NCBI RefSeq assembly: GCF_030269445.1
Contig: NZ_BSTJ01000001.1
Location: 1,327,898 to 1,391,897, forward strand
From: Actinoallomurus iriomotensis
GTDB taxonomy: Bacteria > Actinomycetota > Actinomycetes > Streptosporangiales > Streptosporangiaceae
DNA length: 64,000 nucleotides
Direction: 5' to 3'
How positions within the stretch are numbered: position 1 is the first letter of the stretch; the number at the start of each line of letters is the position of its first letter. This document shows, in pieces, positions 42,987-51,552 of this stretch. The notes beneath the pieces were generated by a model. That model saw nothing but the letters and a program-made list of their open reading frames with translations, was not told where the DNA came from and did not search any database. Made by a program: the position numbers and the translations under genes.

Positions 42987-43916
42987 TCAGCGGCCGGCGA
43001 GGAACCGGTCGACCTCCTCGCGGTCCGGGGCCGTCGCAGGGCCGCGCCGGGTGACGGCGATGGCGGCCGCGGCGTTGGCCCGCCGCGCCGCCCGCTCCGG
43101 CGGCAGCCCGTCCCCGAGCGCCGCCACGAACACGCCCACGTGCGCGTCGCCGGCGCCGTTGCTGTCGACCGCCGTCACGTCGAAGGCGGGGACGTGCACG
43201 GCCGGCGCGTCGCGCACGGCCAGGACACAGCCGCGCGGCCCCATGCGGAGCACGACGCCGGAGCGCCCGGTCCGGCGGGCCAGCTCGGCGGCGGCGCGGT
43301 CCGGGTCGGCGTGGCCGGTCATCGCGGTCGCCTCGTCGTGGTTGCAGCTCCACCAGTCGGCGCGGTCGAGCACCGGCCGGAGCACGTCGGCGGGGATGTC
43401 GGCGACCAGCGGCCCGGGATCGACGATCACGGTCGCGTCGCCGGGCAGCGTCGGGAGCCAGCGCGTGAGCGCCACCCGGTTCGCCGGGTAGGCCAGGCCG
43501 TACCCGGAGAGGTAGATCGCGTCGCCGCCGCGCAGGCGGACGCCGCTGAGCTGCTCGTACGTCAGGCCGGCCTCGGCGCCGACGCTCGTCGCGAACGTCC
43601 GTTCGCCGCCGCCGTCGACGAACGCCACGTCGAAGCCGGTGTCGGCGTCCGGGGTCGCCTCCTGGAGGACGGCGATGCCGGCCTCGGTCAGCCGGGCGCG
43701 GGCGAGGTCGCCGAACGGGCCGCTGCCGTGCGCGCCCGCGTAGGCGACCTTCAGGCCCTGACGGACGCTCGCCAGCATGACGTTGTATCCCCCGCCTGGC
43801 GTCACCTGGCTGGAGGTGGCGAGCACGTCGCCGCCGGGCCGCGGCAGCGCCGGGATCTCCATGACCAGGTCGATGACCACGTTGCCGGCGTGGACCAGCC
43901 GGTCGATGCCGCTCAC
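42987..43916 (-). CDS. PfkB-family sugar/nucleoside kinase
   Basis: The 309-residue kinase has the N-terminal GGG-Y-N motif (TPGGGYNVMLASVRQG) and the C-terminal ATP/catalytic site DSNGAGDAHVGVF, in which Asp of GAGD is the base. PfkB enzymes phosphorylate ribose, fructose-phosphate, adenosine or pseudouridine-like substrates. It is the last gene of a four-gene minus-strand operon with a permease, an ADP-ribosylglycohydrolase and a GntR. Its start overlaps the permease stop by 4 bases, so the substrate may be what that permease imports. Confidence 0.9.
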   Translation of the reverse strand: MSGIDRLVHAGNVVIDLVMEIPALPRPGGDVLATSSQVTPGGGYNVMLASVRQGLKVAYAGAHGSGPFGDLARARLTEAGIAVLQEATPDADTGFDVAFVDGGGERTFATSVGAEAGLTYEQLSGVRLRGGDAIYLSGYGLAYPANRVALTRWLPTLPGDATVIVDPGPLVADIPADVLRPVLDRADWWSCNHDEATAMTGHADPDRAAAELARRTGRSGVVLRMGPRGCVLAVRDAPAVHVPAFDVTAVDSNGAGDAHVGVFVAALGDGLPPERAARRANAAAAIAVTRRGPATAPDREEVDRFLAGR

Positions 43917-45364
43917 GACACCACCTCGCTCACCCGTGCACGGGTCTCACGGGACCCCGTGACGGTCCGGAGGACGAGGTAGATGACGGCGGCGACGGCG
44001 AAGGCGACGAGCCAGCCGAGACCGTTGCGCGCGGGCCAGGTCTTCGACAGCGGCCCGGCGAACCACACGTCCGTCTCGGACGTCTGGGCCACGGTCAGCA
44101 GCAGCCCGGCGACGATGCCGGCGGCCCAGGCGACGAAGGCGGACCACGCCACGCCGCCGTGGTGCCAGTAGACGCCGCCGCGCGTGGTGTCCATCAGGCC
44201 GGCGGGGTCGTACTCGCGGCGGGTCAGCATGTCCACGAGGAAGACCGCGACCCAGGAGGTGATCGCGACGGCGAGCAGCGAGATGAAGGTGATGAACGGG
44301 CCGTAGAAGTTCTTCGCGATGAGCATCAGGTAGACCCCGCCGGCCAGCGTGAGCACCACGTCGGCGCCGACGGCGAGCACCCGGCGGACCCGGATGCCCA
44401 GGGTGATCATGGTGAGCCCGGCGGAGTACACCGACAGGTGGTTGGACAGCAGCAGGCCGCCGAAGGCGGTGAGCAGGTACGGGATGGCCATCCACGACGG
44501 CAGCATGGCCTGGATCGCCGCCACCGGGTCGGACGCGGCGGCGAGCGTGTGGTCGCCGGTCGACAGCAGGCCGCCCAGGGTGATGAGCAGCAACAGCGGC
44601 ACGCCGGCACCCGCTGCGGCGGCGGCCACGATGCGGTGTCCGGGGACCCTCCGTGGCTGGTAACGCGCCATGTCGGCGCCGGCGTTCGCCCAGCCGATGC
44701 CCGTCCCGCCGGCGATCACCCCGATCCCCGCGATCATCACGCTCGCCGGCGCGGCCGGGGCGTGCAGGACCGTGTGCCAGTGCACCTTCGTGACGAGGAA
44801 GCCGCCGACGACCAGGTTGAGGACGCCGAAGACGTACGTCGCCCGCTGCTGGATCCACACCAGGGTGGCGTGGCCCAGCCCGGACACGAGCAGGGTGAGG
44901 GCCACGAAGGCGAGCAGGCAGACGACGGTGAGCACCGAGCTCGCGCCCACCCCGAAGGCGATGTGCAGGATGGCCAGCAGGGCGTACGCGGCGGTGGTGG
45001 TGTTCACCACCTCCCAGCCGACCCGCGACAGCCACGACACGAGCGTCGGCCCGTGGTTGCCCCGCGGGCCGAACACCGCGCGGGACAGGGTCATGCTCGG
45101 CGCGCCGCCCCACTTGCCCGCGACGCTGATGAGCCCGACGACGGCGAACGACCCGAACGAGCCGATGGCGCCGACGAGTACGGCCTGCCAGATGTTCATG
45201 CCGCGCAACGCGACAAGCGTCGCGCCGAGGGGCAGCCCGAGGATGGAGATGTTGGCGGCGAACCACACCCAGAAGAGCTGGAGCGGGTTGCCGTGCCGTT
45301 CGGCGTCGGGCACCGGCTCGATGCCGCGGGTCTCGACGGCGCCGACCTTGTTGTCGCTGGTCAT
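43913..45364 (-). CDS. Cytosine/purine permease-like (NCS1, CodB) transporter
   Basis: The 483-residue protein has about 12 helices and the NCS1 hallmarks: LFWVWFAANISILGLPLGATLVALRG, TLSRAVFGPRGNHGPTLVSWLSRVGWEVVNTT, and GGTGIGWANAGADMARYQP. Such proteins import nucleobases, allantoin or thiamine-like compounds by ion symport. Next to an ADP-ribosylglycohydrolase and a PfkB kinase it may import a nucleoside or nucleobase for salvage. ATG 45364 is my start choice. It ends overlapping the kinase start. Confidence 0.88.
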   Translation of the reverse strand: MTSDNKVGAVETRGIEPVPDAERHGNPLQLFWVWFAANISILGLPLGATLVALRGMNIWQAVLVGAIGSFGSFAVVGLISVAGKWGGAPSMTLSRAVFGPRGNHGPTLVSWLSRVGWEVVNTTTAAYALLAILHIAFGVGASSVLTVVCLLAFVALTLLVSGLGHATLVWIQQRATYVFGVLNLVVGGFLVTKVHWHTVLHAPAAPASVMIAGIGVIAGGTGIGWANAGADMARYQPRRVPGHRIVAAAAAGAGVPLLLLITLGGLLSTGDHTLAAASDPVAAIQAMLPSWMAIPYLLTAFGGLLLSNHLSVYSAGLTMITLGIRVRRVLAVGADVVLTLAGGVYLMLIAKNFYGPFITFISLLAVAITSWVAVFLVDMLTRREYDPAGLMDTTRGGVYWHHGGVAWSAFVAWAAGIVAGLLLTVAQTSETDVWFAGPLSKTWPARNGLGWLVAFAVAAVIYLVLRTVTGSRETRARVSEVVS

Positions 45365-45396
45365 AAGGGCCTTCTTCGCAGAGGGGTGTCGGGGGG

Positions 45397-46389
45397 TCAG
45401 GCCCGCAGGGCCAGCAGGCCGCGCGCCAGCTCGTCGAGGGGGAGCCGGTTGACCGTACGGATCGTGGTGACGGCGTCCTCGGGGAAGGAGCCGACGCCGT
45501 GGCAGGCGCCGGCGATCGCCCCCGCGATGGCCGCGATGGTGTCGCAGTCGCCTCCGAGCGACGCGGCGAGCAGGCACGCCTGCCACGGGTCGTCCGGGTG
45601 CACCGACAGCACGGCGAACGCGGCCGGCACGGACTCCTGGGTGGCGACGCTGGTGCCGACCAGGTGGTAGATGTCGGCGGCGGCGGCCTCGGCGGGGCGG
45701 CCCGCCACCAGCTCGCCGGCCCAGCGGATGCGCGAGGCGACGTCGGCGGCGGCGATCCAGTGACCGCGGCGGACGCCGGCGGACGCGGCCTCCTCCGCGC
45801 GCTGGACGGCCTCCTTCACATCGGCTCCGTCGACCCCGGCGCTGACGGCGGCCGCGACCGCCGCGGCTCCGGCGAGGGCGACGCTCGTGTTGTGCGTCAC
45901 CAGGCTGGCCTCGACGACGCTGTCGAGGAGCGCGGCGGGTTCACCGCCGGAGGCGATGCCGACCGGGGCGATCCGCATGGCGGCGCCGTTGGTGTCCCCG
46001 CGGCGGCCCGCCTCCTCGACGGGCGTGCCGGCGGCGACCGCCGCGACGGCGCGTTTGGTCGAGGGGCCGAGCAGATCCAGCGAACCGCGCCGGCGCATGT
46101 CGTCCTCCCAGTCCAGGAGGGCCTGCGCCAGCGCGACCGGATCGATGTGCCCGGCGCCGTCGAGGAGCAGCCGGGCGAGCAGGACGGCCTGCTCGGTGTC
46201 GTCGGTGACCGATCCCGCGCGCATCCCCGCGGCGATCGGGTGGTCCGCGGCGGCGGGCTCGAACCCGGTGAGCGAGCCGAAGTCCCGCCGGATCCGCTCC
46301 CGGGGCAGCGACTGGGTCGGCATGCCCAGCGCGTCGCCGATCGCGAGTCCGTACAGCGCTCCGGCGGCGCGGGCCTCGGCGCCGGTCAC
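45397..46389 (-). CDS. ADP-ribosylglycohydrolase-family protein
   Basis: The 330-residue protein has the ARH fold with the dinuclear-magnesium motifs GALYGLAIGDALGMP, GSVTDDTEQAVLLARLL and a late SLGGDCDTIAAIAGAIAGA. These enzymes cleave ADP-ribose from proteins or small molecules; several unstudied members probably act on nucleoside-like metabolites. It overlaps the GntR gene upstream by 4 bases and lies 32 bases before the permease gene. The operon as a whole suggests catabolism of a ribosylated compound. Confidence 0.9.
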   Translation of the reverse strand: MTGAEARAAGALYGLAIGDALGMPTQSLPRERIRRDFGSLTGFEPAAADHPIAAGMRAGSVTDDTEQAVLLARLLLDGAGHIDPVALAQALLDWEDDMRRRGSLDLLGPSTKRAVAAVAAGTPVEEAGRRGDTNGAAMRIAPVGIASGGEPAALLDSVVEASLVTHNTSVALAGAAAVAAAVSAGVDGADVKEAVQRAEEAASAGVRRGHWIAAADVASRIRWAGELVAGRPAEAAAADIYHLVGTSVATQESVPAAFAVLSVHPDDPWQACLLAASLGGDCDTIAAIAGAIAGACHGVGSFPEDAVTTIRTVNRLPLDELARGLLALRA

Positions 46390-47105
46390 GAGGTGCTCCC
46401 GAAGCGCAGGTGCAGCTCGAACCGGAGCGGGTCGAGCCGGCTCTCGACGTGTTCGACCAGTTCACCGGACGCGGTCCAGCTGACGCGCCGCGCGCGCAGG
46501 AACCACTCACCGGGGCTCCGTCCCAGCTCGGCGGCGTCGGTCTCGTCCAGGGGCGCGGCGGTGACCCATTCGTCGCCGTGGTCCGCGTGCAGCCCGGCGG
46601 ACGCGAGCGTCGCCGTCAGCGACCCGTCGAGCAGTCCGCGTGCGGGCAGGTCGAGCAGGTCGCCTGCGGCGGGGATGCGGCTGCGCTCCAGGGAGACCGC
46701 CGGCCCGTCCGTCACGGTGCGGACGCGGTCGACGGCGAAGAACGAGGACGAGGCCAGGCCCAGCCGGCCGGCGAGCTCGGGATCCTCTACCTTCTCCAGG
46801 CGCAGCGTCCGGGTCTCGGTGGCCACGCCCTGAGCCGCCAGGGCGCGGGCCCAGCCCAGCCGGTCGTCGAGCGGTCGCCCGTCGAAGGTGACGAACGAGC
46901 CCTTCCCCGACCGGGTGGAGATGAGACCCTCCCGGCTCAGCTCGGTCAGCGCGGACCGGATCGTGTTACGGCTGACCGAGAACCGCGCGGCGAGCGCGTG
47001 TTCGCCGGGGAGGCGGCTGCCGCGCTTGAGCTTGCCCGTCCGGATCTCGCGGGCGAGGGCTTGGGCGATGTTCTCGTGTTTGAGCGCATGCACGTTGTCC
47101 GTCAT
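46386..47105 (-). CDS. GntR/HutC-family regulator of the nucleoside-like operon
   Basis: The 239-residue protein has a GntR winged helix (LAREIRTGKLKRGSRLPGEHALAARFSVSRNTIRSALTELSREGLISTRSGKGSFV) and a UTRA ligand domain at the C-terminus, as in HutC. It is first in the operon with the ADP-ribosylglycohydrolase, permease and kinase, so it probably represses that operon until its ligand appears. The TGTTCA repeat at 47127-47142 is the likely operator. ATG 47105 is my start choice; GTG 47111 is possible. Confidence 0.9.
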   Translation of the reverse strand: MTDNVHALKHENIAQALAREIRTGKLKRGSRLPGEHALAARFSVSRNTIRSALTELSREGLISTRSGKGSFVTFDGRPLDDRLGWARALAAQGVATETRTLRLEKVEDPELAGRLGLASSSFFAVDRVRTVTDGPAVSLERSRIPAAGDLLDLPARGLLDGSLTATLASAGLHADHGDEWVTAAPLDETDAAELGRSPGEWFLRARRVSWTASGELVEHVESRLDPLRFELHLRFGSTS

Positions 47106-47126
47106 GTCCACCCCTGCACCGAGACC

Positions 47127-47142
47127 TGTTCAAACATGTTCA
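47127..47142. promoter_or_regulatory. Direct repeat TGTTCA before the GntR operon
   Basis: Two TGTTCA copies are separated by AACA, 22 bases upstream of the GntR start. An AACATGTT core is also present. It is the best candidate operator for the GntR protein. Confidence 0.5.
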
Positions 47143-47208
47143 GAAAGGTACGCCTGACATGGCGGTTCGTTCAAGAGTGCGTTTCTCGCCGGTTCCGCCC
47201 TGAGAGCG

Positions 47209-47871
<663 letters not shown>

Positions 47872-47917
47872 CTAATACCGTCGGTGACGCATATGTCCGA
47901 GTCCGGGGAGTAGGCGC

Positions 47918-48787
47918 ATGGTGGATGACGGTGTTGCCGGCGAGCTGACGATCGGCGGGAGAAGGCGCACCTTCACGGTCCGGCTGCCACGGACACCGGT
48001 GGCAGGCCGGCCGGTGCCGCTCGTGCTGGTGCTGCACGGCAACAGTCCGGACGCGGGCGGATCACTCATGCGCGAGTGGACCACCTTCGACGAGCAGGCG
48101 GACCGCTGGGGCTGGGCGATCGCCTACCCGGACGGTCACCAGGGATGCTGGGCGGACGGCCGTGGTGTCACGACGGCGGACGAGGCGGGCGTGGACGACG
48201 TCGCCTTTCTTCGCGCGGTCGTCAGCTGGGTGGCCGAACGCCACGGCACGTCGCCGGACCGGACCGTGGTGGCCGGGATCTCCAATGGCGCGTTCATGGC
48301 CCATCGGCTGGCGCTGGAGGCCTGCGACCGGGTGGCAGTGGTGGCGGCCGTCGCCGGCGGGCTGCCCGCGGCCCTGAGCGACCTCCGGCCGACGCACGCC
48401 GTGTCGGCGATGCTGATCCACGGCACAGCGGACCAGATCACACCGATCGACGGCGGATACTCCCGGCGCCGCGGGCCGGGCGGGGAACTGCGCGGCCGCA
48501 CGCTGTCCCTGCGCGAGACGGCCGAGCACTGGCGCGCCGTCGACCGGTGCCCGCCCGGACCGGGCGAGACACACACCACCGAGCTCTCGAGCCGCACGAT
48601 GGCCGGCGGGGGCATCGGTGGTACCCAGGTCGTCGCCTGGACGGTGTTCGGAGGCGGCCACTCATGGCCGGGCATGCCCGGCGCGCCCGGCCGGACAGAG
48701 CCGATCAGCCGGGAGTTCGACGCGGCCGAGGAGATCTGCCGCTTCGCCGAGCCCCTGCTCGCCTCCGCGGACGCCCGGCGGCTCTGA
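47918..48787 (+). CDS. Alpha/beta-hydrolase esterase (LpqC/PHB-depolymerase-like)
   Basis: The 289-residue protein has an N-terminal LTIGGRRRTFTVRLP, the oxyanion segment LVLHGNSPDAGG, nucleophile Ser in GISNGAFMAH, and the late acid/His region ADQITPIDGGYS and GGGHSWPG, as in the LpqC/poly-hydroxybutyrate-depolymerase esterase family. No signal peptide is visible, so it is probably cytoplasmic. Substrate is unknown. It precedes a LacI gene but has its own promoter. Confidence 0.87.
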   Translation: MVDDGVAGELTIGGRRRTFTVRLPRTPVAGRPVPLVLVLHGNSPDAGGSLMREWTTFDEQADRWGWAIAYPDGHQGCWADGRGVTTADEAGVDDVAFLRAVVSWVAERHGTSPDRTVVAGISNGAFMAHRLALEACDRVAVVAAVAGGLPAALSDLRPTHAVSAMLIHGTADQITPIDGGYSRRRGPGGELRGRTLSLRETAEHWRAVDRCPPGPGETHTTELSSRTMAGGGIGGTQVVAWTVFGGGHSWPGMPGAPGRTEPISREFDAAEEICRFAEPLLASADARRL

Positions 48788-48826
48788 CCTTCCTGTGACC
48801 GACGTCACCGCTTCTCCTCTGTCCCC

Positions 48827-48866
48827 CGTGTAATCGTTTCCATATTCTGCCGTGTAATCGTTTCCA
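48827..48866 (+). promoter_or_regulatory. Pair of identical LacI-type operator repeats
   Basis: The 16-nt unit CGTGTAATCGTTTCCA occurs at 48827-48842 and again, identically, at 48851-48866, 24 bases apart, ending 13 bases before the LacI start. Each carries a pseudo-palindromic ATCGTTT core, common for LacI-family operators. It suggests autorepression of the LacI-ribokinase unit. Confidence 0.7.
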
Positions 48867-48879
48867 CGAGGGAGGTGGC

Positions 48880-49887
48880 ATGGCGGGCATCAAGGAGGTC
48901 GCCGCTCGCGCGGGAGTCTCGGTCGCCACCGTCTCCCGGGTGCTGAACGACAGTCCCCAGGTCAGCGAGCAGGCGCGGGCCAAGGTGAGCGCCGCCGTCG
49001 AGGCGCTGCGCTACCGGCCGAACGCGGTGGCGCGCTCGCTGCGCACCGAGGCCACCCACACGCTCGGGCTGATCGTCGGCGACATCGTCAACCCGTTCTT
49101 CGCCGTGCTCGCCAGAGCCGTGGAGGACGAGGCGCGCCGGGCCGGCTACACCGTCGTCATCGGCAACGCCGACGAGCGCCCCGAGCGGCAGGACCACTAC
49201 GTCCGCACGCTCCTCGAACAGCGCGTCGACGGACTGCTCATCTGCCCGACGGCCGAGGTCACCCCGCTGATCCGTGACTGTGCCGCGGCGGGCGGCCCGC
49301 TCGTCTTCCTCGACCGCACGCTCCCCGGCCTGGACGTGCCCTCCGTACGGGTCGACGGGACGGCCGCCATCGGCGAGCTCATCCGACACCTCCACGGGCT
49401 CGGGCACCGCCGGATCGCCTTCATCTCCGGCCCGGAACCGCTGTCCACGGGCCGCGAGCGCACCCGGGCGTACGCGGACGCGATGCGCGCGACCGGCCTG
49501 CGGATCCGCGAGGAGTACCTGGAGGCGGGCGACTTCCAGGCGGAGAGCGGGCGGGCCATCGCGGGCCGGTTCCTCGACCTGCCCGAACCGCCCGAGGTGA
49601 TCTTCGCGGGCGACAACCTCATGACGCTGGGCGCCCTCGACGAGATCCGGGCGCGCGGGCTGCGGATCCCGGACGACGTGGCGCTCGCCTCCTTCGACGA
49701 CGTCGGCTGGTTCGTCCACGTGGACCCGCCGATCACCGCGATCGCCCAGCCCGCCGAAGAACTCGGGCGGCGGGCGGTACGCGCACTGCTGGAGCGCGCC
49801 GAGGGCCGGCCGGTGGAACCGGTCGTGCTCCCGGCGCGCCTCGTGAAACGCCGCTCCTGCGGAGAGACGGGAAGGACACAGCGATGA
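48880..49887 (+). CDS. LacI-family transcriptional regulator
   Basis: The 335-residue protein has the LacI helix-turn-helix and hinge (IKEVAARAGVSVATVSRVLNDSPQVSEQARAKVSAAVEALRYRPNAVARSLRT) and a periplasmic-binding-like sugar domain. It is followed by a ribokinase gene overlapping by 4 bases, so its ligand is probably ribose or a related sugar. No sugar transporter lies beside it. The repeated 16-nt unit upstream is the likely autoregulatory site. Confidence 0.93.
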   Translation: MAGIKEVAARAGVSVATVSRVLNDSPQVSEQARAKVSAAVEALRYRPNAVARSLRTEATHTLGLIVGDIVNPFFAVLARAVEDEARRAGYTVVIGNADERPERQDHYVRTLLEQRVDGLLICPTAEVTPLIRDCAAAGGPLVFLDRTLPGLDVPSVRVDGTAAIGELIRHLHGLGHRRIAFISGPEPLSTGRERTRAYADAMRATGLRIREEYLEAGDFQAESGRAIAGRFLDLPEPPEVIFAGDNLMTLGALDEIRARGLRIPDDVALASFDDVGWFVHVDPPITAIAQPAEELGRRAVRALLERAEGRPVEPVVLPARLVKRRSCGETGRTQR

Positions 49888-50789
49888 CCGAGGGCCTCAG
49901 CGGACGGGGGCGGGCGTACGACGTCGTGGTCGCCGGGTCGGTCAACGCGGATCTCGTGGTCCGCGTCGAGCGGCGCCCGGGCGCCGGCGAGACCGTGCTC
50001 GGCTCGGACCTGGTGACCCATCCCGGTGGCAAGGGCGCCAACCAGGCGGTCGCCGCCGCGCGGCTGGGCGGCCGGGTCGCGTTCCTCGGCCGCGCGGGCA
50101 CCGACGGCCACGGTGACTTCGTACGGGAGACGCTCCGGGGCGACGGCGTGGACACCGGGCACCTGATCACCACTCCGGGCGCGAACGGCGTGGCCCTGAT
50201 CACCGTCGACCCGTCGGGCGACAACAGCATCATCGTCTCGCCGGGCGCGAACGCGAAGGTGACCGAGCAGGACGTCGCCGCAGCGCGATCGCTGTTCGCG
50301 GAGGCCGCCGTGGTGTCGCTGCAACTGGAGATCCCCCTCGACGCGGTCGTGGCCGCCGCCCGTACGGCGGCCGAGGAGGGCGCGCGGGTGGTGTTCAACC
50401 TGTCGCCGGCCGCCGACGTGCCGGACGAGCTGATCGCGCTCTGCGACCCGCTCGTCGTCAACGAGCACGAGGCGGAGTTCCTGGGCGACGCGCGGCCGGC
50501 CGGCCTGCTCGCCCGGGGCGCGCGGTCCGTCGTCATCACGCGCGGCGCGGACGGCGCCGTCGTCGCCGACGCGCGCGGCGTCACCGAGGTGCCCAGCCCG
50601 AAGGTGGACGTGGTGGACACCACCGGCGCGGGCGACGCCTTCACGGGCGCGCTGTGCCTGCGCCTCGCCCAGGGCGACGACCTGGCCACCGCGGCCCGGT
50701 TCGCGGCCCGCGTCGGCGCCGCGGCCGTGCGCGGGGAGGGCGCGCAGAGTTCGTTCCCGACCCTGGAAGAGCTGGAGGCGCGGCCTTGA
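49884..50789 (+). CDS. rbsK: Ribokinase (PfkB family)
   Basis: The 301-residue kinase has the N-terminal GGKGANQAVAAARLGG motif of ribokinases and the C-terminal VDTTGAGDAFTGALCLRLAQG site with catalytic Asp, plus the GLIVVNEHEAEFLG-type segment PLVVNEHEAEFLG. It phosphorylates ribose to ribose-5-phosphate. Its ATG overlaps the LacI stop (ATGA), so it is expressed from the LacI promoter. It ends only 11 bases before the KstR-type box of the next operon. Confidence 0.9.
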   Translation: MTEGLSGRGRAYDVVVAGSVNADLVVRVERRPGAGETVLGSDLVTHPGGKGANQAVAAARLGGRVAFLGRAGTDGHGDFVRETLRGDGVDTGHLITTPGANGVALITVDPSGDNSIIVSPGANAKVTEQDVAAARSLFAEAAVVSLQLEIPLDAVVAAARTAAEEGARVVFNLSPAADVPDELIALCDPLVVNEHEAEFLGDARPAGLLARGARSVVITRGADGAVVADARGVTEVPSPKVDVVDTTGAGDAFTGALCLRLAQGDDLATAARFAARVGAAAVRGEGAQSSFPTLEELEARP

Positions 50790-50799
50790 TGCGGCTGAC

Positions 50800-50813
50800 T
50801 GAAACGTGTTCTA
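50800..50813 (+). promoter_or_regulatory. KstR-type box before the PPOX-ferredoxin-dehydrogenase genes
   Basis: TGAAACGTGTTCTA is a full match to TnnAACnnGTTnnA and lies 10 bases before the proposed GTG start at 50823. It is directly after the ribokinase stop, so it marks a separate promoter. Confidence 0.78.
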
Positions 50814-50822
50814 CTTCTCGGC

Positions 50823-51275
50823 GTGAGTCAGCGCTCTCGTATCGCCATGACGGACGACGAGGTCACGGCGTTCATCGAGGAGAACCCCAAGTTCCAGCTC
50901 GCCACGATCAACCGTGACGGCACTCCGCACCTGGTGACGATGTTCTCCGGGCTGGTGGAGGGCAAGATCGCGTTCTGGACGTACCGCAAGTCGCGCAAGG
51001 CGCACAACCTCGCGCGGGATCCCCGCGTCACGTGCCTGATCGAGGCGGGCACGGACTACTTCGAGCTGCGCGGGCTGATGCTGTCCGGCACCGTGCGGAC
51101 CCTGACAGAGCCGAACGACGTTCGGTATGTTGGCTCCCAAGTGGTTCGCAGAATGATGGGCCTCACGGACGACGACGCGATCGCCTCGGTCGTGGATCAG
51201 ACCGCGGCCAAACGCCACGCCTACATCGTCGAGCCGACCGGTGCCGCCTCCTGGGACCATCGCAAGCTCACATGA
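50823..51275 (+). CDS. PPOX-family (pyridoxamine-5'-phosphate-oxidase-like) flavin/F420 protein
   Basis: The 150-residue protein has the split-barrel PPOX fold: MTDDEVTAFIEENPKFQLATINRDGTPHLVTMFSG, VEGKIAFWTYRKSRKAHNLARDPRVTCLIEAG. It may bind FMN or F420 and act as a reductase. I chose the GTG at 50823; ATG 50847 is an alternative with no clear ribosome site. It has a KstR-type box immediately upstream and is followed 15 bases later by a ferredoxin gene, so it belongs with sterol-catabolism genes by context. Confidence 0.82.
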   Translation: MSQRSRIAMTDDEVTAFIEENPKFQLATINRDGTPHLVTMFSGLVEGKIAFWTYRKSRKAHNLARDPRVTCLIEAGTDYFELRGLMLSGTVRTLTEPNDVRYVGSQVVRRMMGLTDDDAIASVVDQTAAKRHAYIVEPTGAASWDHRKLT

Positions 51276-51290
51276 AGGGGGAACAGCTTC

Positions 51291-51485
51291 ATGCAAGTAC
51301 GGGTGGACCCGCTGGTCTGCGAGGCCAACGGCGTGTGCGTCGGGCTCGTCCCCGAGGTCTTCGACCTCGATGACGACGACGAGCTGCACATCGCGCAGCC
51401 GTCGCCCCCGGCCGAGCTCGCCGACCGTGTCCGGCACGCCGTACGCTCCTGCCCCAAGGCCGCGCTGACCCTCGACGAGGACTGA
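51291..51485 (+). CDS. Ferredoxin (3Fe-4S-like, P450 partner type)
   Basis: The 64-residue protein has a 3Fe-4S ferredoxin pattern: VCEANGVCVGLVPEVFDLDDDDEL, then SCPKAAL with a final cysteine cluster and an acidic centre. Such ferredoxins commonly deliver electrons to actinobacterial P450s, and FdxD in mycobacteria is in the sterol regulon. It follows the PPOX gene by 15 bases and is the obvious candidate donor for the two P450s about 16 kb away. That pairing is inferred. Confidence 0.9.
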   Translation: MQVRVDPLVCEANGVCVGLVPEVFDLDDDDELHIAQPSPPAELADRVRHAVRSCPKAALTLDED

Positions 51486-51510
51486 CGGACATTCCCCAAC
51501 CCCCATATCC

Positions 51511-51531
51511 GGCCGGCCTCCGGGGCCGGCC
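51511..51531 (+). terminator. Palindromic stem-loop between ferredoxin and dehydrogenase
   Basis: Two GGCCGGCC arms (51511-51518 and 51524-51531) flank a 5-nt loop, shortly before the dehydrogenase ribosome site. It may end transcription partly or set the expression ratio. Confidence 0.5.
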
Positions 51532-51552
51532 CCCGTCCTGGAGGTGTGTCAG

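Noticed and set aside
47127-47142. AACATGTT core resembling a KstR box before the GntR gene
   Set aside because: The flanking positions do not match (last base G, not A), a direct repeat TGTTCA explains it better, and the operon has no sterol gene.
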